Shown piece after piece: positions 1-5,950 of a stretch of DNA of 7,165 nucleotides; positions within the stretch are counted from its first letter, which is position 1, and each line of letters starts with the position of its first letter. Position numbers and translations under genes: made by a program. Below the pieces are notes generated by a model. It was not told the DNA's origin and ran no database searches. It saw nothing but the letters and a program-made list of their open reading frames with translations. Source of the stretch: Coriobacteriales bacterium (GTDB lineage Bacteria; Actinomycetota; Coriobacteriia; Coriobacteriales; UBA8131); contig JAIRUT010000051.1 of assembly GCA_031254255.1 (NCBI GenBank), positions 1 to 7,165 on the forward strand, written 5' to 3'.

Positions 1-385
1 ATCCGGCAACACCCCAAATAATCCCAAAAAACAGATTCGTACGGCCACCAATATTCATGAATGTGCCTGAATAGTCCCAAGATTGCAGACCAAAACAGCG
101 TTCCAACAGCAAACTCACCAGAAACTCAAAGGCCATACCGATCAACATGGACGTCAAAATTATCACAGGCAGATGTCTGTTTCGAATACGGTTCAAGACT
201 ATGGTCATAAAAACGGCGCAGCTACCATAAATCGGTGAAAAAGGCCCCCAGACCAAGCCGGCGCGACTATGAATCCTGCCAGTCTGGAGGTAGCAGAACA
301 ATGTCTCACCAACCAGTCCCAAGATTGAACAGATAATAAAAATCCAAAAAAGATTGTAGTAGTTCAAGCGAATATGATCGCGCAT
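1..385 (-). CDS. CmpB-family (putative type IV ABC transporter permease-like) membrane protein, N-terminal part
   Basis: The gene runs off the left edge; 128 N-terminal residues are visible. The translation begins MRDHIRLNYYNLFW and has three hydrophobic segments, at about residues 10-31, 43-64 and 72-94. A fourth starts at the edge after the motif WDYSGTFMNIGGRTNLFFG. The W-D-Y-S ... N-x-G-G-R-x-N-L-F-F-G-x-x-W-G pattern is the signature I associate with the CmpB/DUF1113 family, named 'putative ABC-transporter type IV' in Pfam; its members are small polytopic proteins of unproven function. Two ATG codons lie in tandem (386-388 and 383-385). A GGAGG sits 5 nt before the second and only 2 nt before the first, so I chose the second. 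The gene looks more AT-rich than mnmA and has its own promoter, so it may be separate from the tRNA genes upstream. Family call fairly secure; function unknown. Confidence 0.8.
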   Translation of the reverse strand, partial: MRDHIRLNYYNLFWIFIICSILGLVGETLFCYLQTGRIHSRAGLVWGPFSPIYGSCAVFMTIVLNRIRNRHLPVIILTSMLIGMAFEFLVSLLLERCFGLQSWDYSGTFMNIGGRTNLFFGIIWGVAG

Positions 386-440
386 CATACCCTCCGCGTC
401 AGGATCCAGCAATAGATGGTATCAACCTTTTGAGTATTCA

Positions 441-470
441 ATTATATCTTTCGCACACTAAATGCATCAA
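441..470 (-). promoter_or_regulatory. Sigma-70/SigA-type promoter for the CmpB-family gene
   Basis: On the minus strand a perfect -10 hexamer TATAAT (446 to 441) lies 18 nt downstream of a TTGATG -35 hexamer (470 to 465; 4 of 6 matches to TTGACA). The predicted transcription start is near 434, giving a leader of about 50 nt before the ATG at 385. It sits in the 107-110 nt gap after mnmA, so the membrane-protein gene can be transcribed on its own. Confidence 0.6.
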
Positions 471-495
471 TGGCTTGAATTACAATTTAACTGGT

Positions 496-1776
496 TTAAA
501 TGGAATAAAACTCACTATATCTCTTGTCAATCACGCCTCCAGCAACAACTCGTTCCCCTTGGTAGCAGACCAGCGACTGCCCGGGGGAGATAGCTTTCTG
601 CGGCTCGTCGAAATGCACTCGGGCCTGAAAACCCGACACAGTGTCCTCGATGTAGAGAGTCGCCGGATGAGCCGAGGACGCGTAGCGGTACTGCGCCTGT
701 ATGGCAATCCCTTGATTGATCGGCAGCTCGGCGAGGAGGTTCAGCTCCCGTAGAGACACACTGTCTCGGTAGAGCGCCTCGTCTCGACCGACGCGAAGCG
801 TGTTGTCTGCGCTGTCGATGTCATACACATAGAGCGGCTCACCGACTGCAACCCCAAGCCCTTTGCGCTGACCGATCGTATAGCGGTAAAGTCCCTGATG
901 CTGGCCGAGGGTATTGCCATCAGAATCAATGATTGGACCCTCGAGATCAGCAGGCCTCAGGTTCGCAAAGTGCTCAATGAATGCAGCATGATCGCCATGG
1001 GGAATGAAGCAGATATCTTGGCTTTCGGGTTTTTCCGCCACCACCAAACCAAGGCCGTTTTGTCTGGCGATCTCCCGGACTTCGCTTTTCTGAAGTTCGC
1101 CAAGCGGAAAGCGCATCCGCGCCAGACGTTCCCGCTGCAATGGCCAGAGCACATAGCTCTGATCCTTGTCGGTGGATAAACTGCGGAAAATCCCGTATTC
1201 GGAATTACGCCCCAACGGATCCTTCCCCATTGGAACCTGCTCCCCCTTCCCCTCTTCAGAAACCGGCAGGCAGCGTGCGTAATGCCCAGTGACCAGCACA
1301 TCGAAGTCCAACTCCAGCATCTTTTGCCAGAGCAGGTCAAACTTGATGTGCCTGTTGCATGTTATGCAGGGATTCGGAGTTTCTCCGCACAGATAACCGG
1401 CCATGAAGGGTTGGACGACATACTCTGTGAAGGCGTCTGTCAGATCCAAGCTGTAATGGGGAATGCCCAGCCGATCGCAAACCGCACGTGCGTCTTGGGC
1501 TTGGGCATCGGTGTCAGGTAAAGGTTGACGGGAATGAGGTGTATCAAGTTTTACGTCCCCCTGACGTACTACCTGACACGCCGAATCGGAGTTAATGCTG
1601 TGATTGAGATCGGAGCTGGGTTCGAGGTAGCTGTCGTCGATCAAACGCATGGTCACCCCGGCGCAATCGTATCCAGCTTGATGCATCAATAATGCGGACA
1701 CGGAAGAATCGACCCCGCCACTCATAGCAATCAGGGCTCGCGGCTTTGCGGATCGCTGATTAGTCAACTCTTTCAT
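496..1776 (-). CDS. mnmA: tRNA-specific 2-thiouridylase MnmA
   Basis: MnmA uses ATP and a persulfide sulfur to convert wobble U34 of tRNA-Lys, -Glu and -Gln to 2-thiouridine in the cytoplasm. With the start used here (426 aa), the ATP PP-loop SGGVDSS is at 19-25. The catalytic Cys is C137 in TPNPCITCN and the second, persulfide-carrying Cys is C256 in SQDICFIP. GHYAR and KDQSYVLW lie between them, and the C-terminal beta-barrel ends with SPGQSLVCYQGERVVAGGVI. The protein is longer than the usual 350-370 aa. Most of the excess is an in-frame palindromic insertion at residues 66-89, plus a smaller extra loop at about 171-195. Start choice: ATG at 1776 has a GAGGT 8 nt upstream. An in-frame ATG at 1791 (431 aa) has no ribosome binding site and abuts a repeat element. 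The gene lies 150 nt after the amidohydrolase, with that element filling most of the gap. Confidence 0.95.
   Translation of the reverse strand: MKELTNQRSAKPRALIAMSGGVDSSVSALLMHQAGYDCAGVTMRLIDDSYLEPSSDLNHSINSDSACQVVRQGDVKLDTPHSRQPLPDTDAQAQDARAVCDRLGIPHYSLDLTDAFTEYVVQPFMAGYLCGETPNPCITCNRHIKFDLLWQKMLELDFDVLVTGHYARCLPVSEEGKGEQVPMGKDPLGRNSEYGIFRSLSTDKDQSYVLWPLQRERLARMRFPLGELQKSEVREIARQNGLGLVVAEKPESQDICFIPHGDHAAFIEHFANLRPADLEGPIIDSDGNTLGQHQGLYRYTIGQRKGLGVAVGEPLYVYDIDSADNTLRVGRDEALYRDSVSLRELNLLAELPINQGIAIQAQYRYASSAHPATLYIEDTVSGFQARVHFDEPQKAISPGQSLVCYQGERVVAGGVIDKRYSEFYSI
1511..1579. repeat. Palindromic REP-like element inserted in frame within mnmA
   Basis: GTGTCAGGTA (1511-1520) is perfectly complementary to TACCTGACAC (1570-1579). 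A nested hairpin, TACGTC (1552-1557) and GACGTA (1563-1568) around CCCCT, lies inside. The 69-nt unit holds no stop in the mnmA frame and encodes residues 66-89 of the 426-aa protein. It falls between DSAC and the TDAQAQDARAV stretch, where clostridial MnmA proteins as I recall them go almost directly from a CCS motif to DAR. Removing about 24 residues restores normal spacing there. The GGGGGACG core on the minus strand resembles the GGGGACG core of the two intergenic elements in this window. The inverted repeat is seen directly; insertion by a mobile repeat is inference. Confidence 0.7.
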
Positions 1777-1797
1777 AACCCCAGACCTCATGGGGAC

Positions 1798-1904
1798 AAG
1801 ACAAAAAGGGGACGGTTCTTTTTTGTCTTGAATCCCATTCTTTACAAACCTGCAATCTCAGTCTATACGTTCAAGACAAAAAAGAACCGTCCCCTTTTTG
1901 TCTT
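1798..1904. repeat. Nested inverted-repeat (REP/MITE-like) element, copy 1
   Basis: Two arms, 1798-1832 and 1870-1904, are perfect reverse complements over 35 nt, around a 37-nt loop. Each arm carries the core GGGGACGGTTC and is itself palindromic. CAAGACAAAAA (1797-1807) pairs with TTTTTGTCTTG (1820-1830), and AAGACAAAAA (1873-1882) pairs with TTTTTGTCTT (1895-1904). The element can therefore fold as one long hairpin or two short ones. It fills the gap between the amidohydrolase stop (22 nt away) and the mnmA start (21 nt away). A GGGGAC fragment (1792-1797) sits just outside the left arm. There is no T-tract after the stem on the minus strand, so it is not a standard terminator for the amidohydrolase, although the RNA hairpin could affect readthrough or stability. 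Confidence 0.9.
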
Positions 1905-1926
1905 CCTGTCCTGCCCAACTTCCCGA

Positions 1927-3222
1927 TCAAAGCTCCGAGACGATTCGGTCCCGGGCCATCTGGGTGGCTGCGCTGATCTGCTCTATGTCGATTGTTGTCC
2001 ACTCCCCATCTTTGTATAGTACTTGGCCATCGACCATGGTCAGCACGACATCGCTGCCTTGAGCAGCAAAGACCAGATTGTTCAGCTGCGAGCTGACCGG
2101 TTTCATCCAAGGTATATCGGTGTTCAGGACAATCAGGTCGGCACGGTTGCCGACGATGATGCTGCCGCAGTCCGCACGACCTTGGGCCCTCGCGCCGTTG
2201 ATGGTCGCGGCGGCCAGTGCCTCGGCTGGCGTGACCACCGTCGGGTCCTCACTGGAAGCCTTATAGACGGTTGCCAGCAGGTAGAGATCCTTGAACATGT
2301 TGTGGTTGTTGTTGCTGGCCATACCATCTGTCCCAAGCCCAACCTGCACTCCGGCTTCCAGCATCTGCGCAATCGGAGCAAAGCCGCTGCCCAGCTTGAA
2401 GTTTGAGGCCGGATTGGCAGCTGCTGTGACCCCATTGCGTATCATGATCTGCCAGTCCTCGGGATCAGTCCAGACACAGTGCGCAGCCGTGCAGGGTTGA
2501 CGGAAGAAGCCGAGGCTTTCGAAATAGGCCGCCGGAGTCAATCCTCCCCGCCGAGCCTTGCATTCCTCATGCTCCAGTCGGGTCTCGGAGAGATGGATGT
2601 GAGTGGCCACACCCAGCTCAACAGCCTGGTCGCCGACCGCTTGAACGACCTGCGGATTGGAGAGGTATTCGGAGTGAATGTTCAGGTCGATGAGCAGGCG
2701 CCCGTCCTCGCTACCGTGAAACTCCTTGACCAAGCGTTCGTTCTCAGCACATTCCGGCAAGTCCTGAAACTGGACATCCGGATCAAAGATATTCAGCGCC
2801 GGACTGAGATTGGCCTTGAAACCAGAATCGCCGACCGCTCGGATCCGCTCAGAATCGAAGAAATACATATCCGAGACACTGACCACACCAAAGCGCAACA
2901 TCTCGGCAATCGCCAGAGTCGTCGCCGCATAGGCATCAGGCTCGGTGATCTTGGCCTCAAAAGGAAAGACCTGCTCAGTCAGCCACTCTTGGAGGCGCAG
3001 ATTCTCAGCATAGCCACGCAGCAGCGTCATGGCCGCATGGGCGTGGATATTATACAGCCCGGGCATCAGCAGGCGCCCATGACCGGAGTAGACTGAGCCG
3101 TAGGCAGAGAGATCCGCGGGAGCCGAAGTTCCCATATAGCTGATGCGATCTCCCGTAACGCCAACGTAGCCGTGCTTGATTGTAAAGTCGCTGTCCAGAT
3201 AATCGATATCGGAAAATAGCAT
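1927..3222 (-). CDS. Amidohydrolase, 5'-methylthioadenosine/S-adenosylhomocysteine deaminase (MtaD) type
   Basis: A 431-aa cytosolic metal-dependent hydrolase of the amidohydrolase superfamily (COG0402 type), expected to deaminate an amino-purine nucleoside such as MTA, SAH or adenosine. Compared with Tm0936, the metal ligands are H60 and H62 (NIHAHAAMTLLRG), H210 (HIHLSET) and D299 (GLGTDGMASNNN). E213 and H248 (AAHCVW) are the likely catalytic acid/base residues. NIHAH replaces the more usual N-T-H-T-H, but both histidines are kept. The length is typical and the frame intact. Start: ATG at 3222 has AAGGAG 5 nt upstream. The frame stays open to a TTG at 3273, but that lies inside a repeat arm and would add 17 residues with no homology. 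It lies between repeat elements, 139 nt after tyrS. The substrate is not fixed by sequence; atrazine-type or guanine-type deaminases are related. Confidence 0.88.
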   Translation of the reverse strand: MLFSDIDYLDSDFTIKHGYVGVTGDRISYMGTSAPADLSAYGSVYSGHGRLLMPGLYNIHAHAAMTLLRGYAENLRLQEWLTEQVFPFEAKITEPDAYAATTLAIAEMLRFGVVSVSDMYFFDSERIRAVGDSGFKANLSPALNIFDPDVQFQDLPECAENERLVKEFHGSEDGRLLIDLNIHSEYLSNPQVVQAVGDQAVELGVATHIHLSETRLEHEECKARRGGLTPAAYFESLGFFRQPCTAAHCVWTDPEDWQIMIRNGVTAAANPASNFKLGSGFAPIAQMLEAGVQVGLGTDGMASNNNHNMFKDLYLLATVYKASSEDPTVVTPAEALAAATINGARAQGRADCGSIIVGNRADLIVLNTDIPWMKPVSSQLNNLVFAAQGSDVVLTMVDGQVLYKDGEWTTIDIEQISAATQMARDRIVSEL

Positions 3223-3227
3223 ATTGA

Positions 3228-3233
3228 CTCCTT
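3228..3233 (-). promoter_or_regulatory. Ribosome binding site deciding the amidohydrolase start
   Basis: AAGGAG on the minus strand lies 5 nt before the ATG at 3222. It rules in this start over the upstream in-frame TTG at 3273, which falls within repeat copy 2. Confidence 0.8.
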
Positions 3234-3268
3234 GCTGGTCGATAGACGTCAATTTAAAGACAAAAGGG

Positions 3269-3360
3269 GACAAAAAGGGGACGGTTCTTTTTTGTCCTCT
3301 ATTCAGCTTTCTCTATCATCACTATTGGCCAAGACAAAAAAGAACCGTCCCCTTTTTGTC
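3269..3360. repeat. Nested inverted-repeat (REP/MITE-like) element, copy 2
   Basis: Arms 3269-3296 and 3333-3360 are perfect reverse complements over 28 nt, around a 36-nt loop. The 28-nt arm is identical to positions 1800-1827 of copy 1, but the loops are unrelated. Each arm is internally palindromic (GACAAAAA pairs with TTTTTGTC), and the right arm extends to 10 bp using 3331-3332 and 3361-3362. A partial tandem copy of the arm end, GACAAAAGGGG (3259-3269), lies just outside the left arm. The element starts one base after the tyrS TAA codon (3364-3362). On the minus strand the stem is followed by a T-rich stretch (CCCTTTTGTCTTTAAATTG), so it could also help end tyrS transcription. Confidence 0.9.
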
Positions 3361-3361
3361 T

Positions 3362-4576
3362 TTAGACCAAACGTGCGAACTTGCGTTTGCCAACCTGCAG
3401 TACCGCATCTTTGAGGGCATCTGCTGAAACCTTGTAGCTTCCTTTTTCCAAAGGCTGACCATTCAGAGAGACCCCGCCGCCATCAATCAAGCGCCTGGCC
3501 TCGCTGGCCGAGCTGGCAAAATTCAACTCCTCGGCCATCAGTTTGGGCAGGTAGATCAGGCCATCCTCGTCTGGCTCCAAGGCAAGTGCAAACTCCGGCA
3601 GATCTTCAGGCAGTTCGCGTTGCTTGAAGATCCGGTCGAAGGCTGCCTCGGCTGCCTCGGCTGCCGCTTCTCCATGATAGGCCGTCACGATGTTCGCCGC
3701 CAAGCGTCGCTTGGCTACATTCGGATGTAGGCTGCCGTCCTTGAGAGCTGCCTCCACCGCCTCCGCCTTCTCGACAGAAAAGGTCGAAGCCAAATGGTAG
3801 TAACGTGGCATCAATTCATCCGGAATGCTCATCACTTTGCCAAACATGTCATCGGCCGCATCGGTGATGCCAATGTAGTTGCCGTAGCTTTTGGACATCT
3901 TCTGGACACCATCTATGCCCTCCAGAAGCGGCAGGGTCAAGCAGACCTGCGGCTCATTGCCGAGCTTTTCCATCAGCTCGCGCCCAGCCAGCAGGTTGAA
4001 GAGCTGGTCGGTGCCGCCGATCTCAACGTCGGCCTTGACAGCCACTGAATCATAGGCCTGCATAACTGGATAGAGAAATTCATGCAGGGATATAGCCTGT
4101 TGGTTGGCATAACGCTTGGAGAAATCGTCACGCTCCAGAATACGGGCGACCGTGAATTGGGAGGCCAGCTTGAGGATCTCCGGCAACTTCAGTTCGCCCA
4201 GCCAGTCATTATTCCAAGTCAGCTCGGTTTTTTCCTTGTCTAAAATGTGGAAGGCCTGCTCTACATAGGTAGCCGCGTTGGCCGCGATCTCCTCGGATGT
4301 CAGGGGTGGACGCGTGGTGTTGCGCCCGGAGGGATCGCCGATCAAGGCGGTGCCGTTGCCGATGATCAAAACCACAGTATGGCCGAGATCTTGGAACTGA
4401 CGCAGCTTGCGCAAGGGCACGACGTGGCCAATATGCAGGTCAGGGGCTGTCGGATCGACACCGAGCTTGATGCGCAGGGACTTGCCCCGGTCCAGCTTGG
4501 TCTTCAGGGCAGCCTCTGGCACGATGGTCGCGCCGCCACTCTTGATAATATGCAATTGTTCTTCACTGGATAACAC
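3362..4576 (-). CDS. tyrS: Tyrosyl-tRNA synthetase
   Basis: This class I aminoacyl-tRNA synthetase joins tyrosine to tRNA-Tyr using ATP. In the 404-aa product the HIGH motif is intact at 48-51 (PDLHIGH). YPVMQAYD (169-176) and GGTDQ (187-191) form the tyrosine pocket, and KMSKS is at 226-230. An S4-like RNA-binding domain covers roughly the last 60 residues (SSASEARRLIDGGGVSLNG). KMSKS, rather than the KFGKT of E. coli TyrS, marks the TyrZ/TyrRS-2 subgroup, whose usual length is near 400 aa. Start: GTG at 4576 has AAGGAG 9 nt upstream and gives the usual N-terminus LSSEEQLHIIK. The frame runs on to another GTG at 4609, which would place the ribosome binding site inside the coding region. It is divergent from galE. 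I see no T-box leader. Confidence 0.96.
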   Translation of the reverse strand: MLSSEEQLHIIKSGGATIVPEAALKTKLDRGKSLRIKLGVDPTAPDLHIGHVVPLRKLRQFQDLGHTVVLIIGNGTALIGDPSGRNTTRPPLTSEEIAANAATYVEQAFHILDKEKTELTWNNDWLGELKLPEILKLASQFTVARILERDDFSKRYANQQAISLHEFLYPVMQAYDSVAVKADVEIGGTDQLFNLLAGRELMEKLGNEPQVCLTLPLLEGIDGVQKMSKSYGNYIGITDAADDMFGKVMSIPDELMPRYYHLASTFSVEKAEAVEAALKDGSLHPNVAKRRLAANIVTAYHGEAAAEAAEAAFDRIFKQRELPEDLPEFALALEPDEDGLIYLPKLMAEELNFASSASEARRLIDGGGVSLNGQPLEKGSYKVSADALKDAVLQVGKRKFARLV

Positions 4577-4585
4577 CCGGTTACA

Positions 4586-4591
4586 CTCCTT
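4586..4591 (-). promoter_or_regulatory. Ribosome binding site deciding the tyrS GTG start
   Basis: AAGGAG on the minus strand lies 9 nt before the GTG at 4576. The longer reading from GTG 4609 has no such site ahead of it. Confidence 0.75.
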
Positions 4592-4672
4592 GGATTTGTC
4601 GAAAGTCACTTATAAAAACACCGATTCATTCATCCATAATCGCAATTGTTCACAAATCAACCCATTATTGCG

Positions 4673-4695
4673 AGTTGCTCAACAACGTGGCAACT
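4673..4695. other. Short inverted repeat in the tyrS leader
   Basis: AGTTGC (4673-4678) and GCAACT (4690-4695) are perfect complements around an 11-nt spacer. The pair lies in the predicted tyrS 5' untranslated region and upstream of the galE -10 box. It could be a weak RNA hairpin or a dyad operator. A six-base match in about 250 nt can occur by chance. Confidence 0.2.
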
Positions 4696-4748
4696 ATCAT
4701 GATCTTGAATGCTATAGTCACGAATCGCCGTTTCATTTGCAACTTGCC

Positions 4749-4777
4749 ATTATAATATAGGGGGCGCAAGCTTCCAA
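4749..4777 (-). promoter_or_regulatory. tyrS: Candidate tyrS promoter
   Basis: On the minus strand TTGGAA (4777 to 4772, 4 of 6 matches to the -35 consensus) and a perfect TATAAT (4754 to 4749) are separated by the ideal 17 nt. Transcription would begin near 4742, leaving a leader of about 165 nt. Its -10 box overlaps a TATAAT on the opposite strand that may serve galE. Confidence 0.5.
4751..4756 (+). promoter_or_regulatory. galE: Candidate -10 box of the galE promoter
   Basis: A perfect TATAAT on the plus strand lies about 70 nt before the galE start. I see no good -35 hexamer at 16-18 nt and no TGN extension, so it may be weak, activator-dependent, or an accident of the A/T palindrome that also forms the tyrS -10 box. 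Confidence 0.35.
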
Positions 4778-4826
4778 AGCGCAGTCTACCCGCAACCTTC
4801 ACCGAACGAACACTCCAGGAGGAATG

Positions 4827-5828
4827 ATGAAAATACTTGTTGTTGGCGGAGCTGGTTATATCGGATCACACACCGTCTACGAGCTGATTCGTGCTGGCCA
4901 CGAGGTCGTGGTGCTGGACAATCTGGCAACTGGCCGACGTGACGCGGTGCATCCGGATGCCCGTTTTTACTGGGGTGACATCCGCAATGGCCGCGACATC
5001 ACGCGGGTCTTTGACATCGAGTCCTCAGCCGAGTTCAAAAACAAGCCAATTGAAGTGGTCATGCATTTTGCGGCCAAGCTGATAGTTCCAGAAAGTGTCA
5101 GCCAGCCTCTGGCCTATTACGAAAACAATGTCGAGGGGGTACGCACGCTTCTGGAGGCAATGGTCGACCGCGACATCAAGCGGCTGGTCTTCTCCTCCAC
5201 AGCGGCGGTTTATGGCGAACTGGAAGGCGGAATCTGCCGAGAAGATGACCTGACCTGCCCGATCAACCCTTACGGCGAAACCAAGCTGGCCTGCGAGAAG
5301 ATGATCCAATGGGTATCCGCAGCCCATGACATGCAGTACTGCATATTCCGCTATTTCAACGTGGCCGGCGCAGATGCCTCACTGGCCATCGGCTTGGACA
5401 AAGACAATCTAACGCATATTATCCCGCTAGTTATGCAGACTGCCCTCGGCTTACGTGACAAATTCTACATTTTTGGCAGCGACTACGACACCCCAGACGG
5501 TACCTGTGTGCGCGACTACATCCATGTCACCGACCTTGCCCAAGCCCATGTCCTCGGTGCCGACTATCTACTCAAGACATCCGATTCCCTGATCGCCAAT
5601 CTGGGCAGCGGGGATGGCTATTCGGTCAAACAGGTATTGGATGCAGCACAAGGGCTCTTTGAGGTTCCCTTTGAATACGCCCCCAGAAGGCCGGGCGATC
5701 CCGCCCGTCTGATCGCAAACACAACCCGTGTCCACGAGATGCTCGGCTGGCACCCCCAGCTCAGCTTGACAGATATCCTGAAAAGCGATTACGACTTCCG
5801 CCGCAAGCTGATGCAAAAAGAGGTCTGA
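4827..5828 (+). CDS. galE: UDP-glucose 4-epimerase
   Basis: GalE interconverts UDP-galactose and UDP-glucose with tightly bound NAD; it serves galactose use (Leloir pathway) and supplies UDP-galactose for envelope polysaccharides. It is an extended short-chain dehydrogenase. Numbering from the first of two tandem ATGs, the Rossmann motif GGAGYIG is at 8-14, with D32-N33 ending beta2. HFAAKLIVPESV (81-92) and the catalytic set S124/S125/T126, Y150 and K154 (YGETK) follow. FNVAGAD is at 178-184 and CVRDYIHV at 228-235. The length (about 333 aa) is normal. Start: AGGAGG (4817-4822) is 4 nt before the ATG at 4827 but only 1 nt before the ATG at 4824, so the second is preferred; they differ by one Met. 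L296 appears to align with the residue that gates N-acetylated sugars (Tyr299 in E. coli), so UDP-GlcNAc activity cannot be excluded. It is a single-gene unit ending at a terminator. Confidence 0.95.
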   Translation: MKILVVGGAGYIGSHTVYELIRAGHEVVVLDNLATGRRDAVHPDARFYWGDIRNGRDITRVFDIESSAEFKNKPIEVVMHFAAKLIVPESVSQPLAYYENNVEGVRTLLEAMVDRDIKRLVFSSTAAVYGELEGGICREDDLTCPINPYGETKLACEKMIQWVSAAHDMQYCIFRYFNVAGADASLAIGLDKDNLTHIIPLVMQTALGLRDKFYIFGSDYDTPDGTCVRDYIHVTDLAQAHVLGADYLLKTSDSLIANLGSGDGYSVKQVLDAAQGLFEVPFEYAPRRPGDPARLIANTTRVHEMLGWHPQLSLTDILKSDYDFRRKLMQKEV

Positions 5829-5878
5829 CACCACCCTATCAATTGCCATCCCATGCCGGGCACACCACCAATAGTAGT

Positions 5879-5906
5879 AAGGGCCGCTCATTCGAGCGGC
5901 CCTTTT
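5879..5906 (+). terminator. Rho-independent terminator of galE
   Basis: AAGGGCCGCTC (5879-5889) pairs perfectly with GAGCGGCCCTT (5894-5904) around the loop ATTC. Four Ts (5903-5906) complete it 50-80 nt after the galE stop. On the minus strand the stem is followed by TTACTACTATT, a weaker U-tract, so it may also end the converging PBP transcript. Confidence 0.9.
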
Positions 5907-5950
5907 GTACGTTACACAGGAAACCTTCCTTCTATCAACCAGCCACATTA

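Noticed and set aside
485..501. Hairpin ATTTAA/TTAAAT at the mnmA stop as a terminator
   Set aside because: The 6-bp stem is entirely A/T, overlaps the stop codon and has no following T-tract on the minus strand.
2479..3096. 205-codon open frame on the plus strand, opposite the amidohydrolase
   Set aside because: The minus strand here encodes a complete enzyme with all metal ligands; the plus-strand peptide has no recognisable motif or start signal.
3223..3273. N-terminal extension of the amidohydrolase from TTG at 3273
   Set aside because: It would start inside repeat copy 2 and lacks a ribosome binding site, whereas ATG 3222 has AAGGAG at 5 nt.
1798..3360. The repeated arms as a CRISPR array
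   Set aside because: There are only two widely separated inverted pairs with a gene between them, and no regular direct-repeat/spacer pattern.
4577..4748. T-box riboswitch ahead of tyrS
   Set aside because: tyrS of Bacillota often has one, but the minus-strand leader lacks the AGGGTGG-type T-box sequence and any terminator hairpin with a T-tract.
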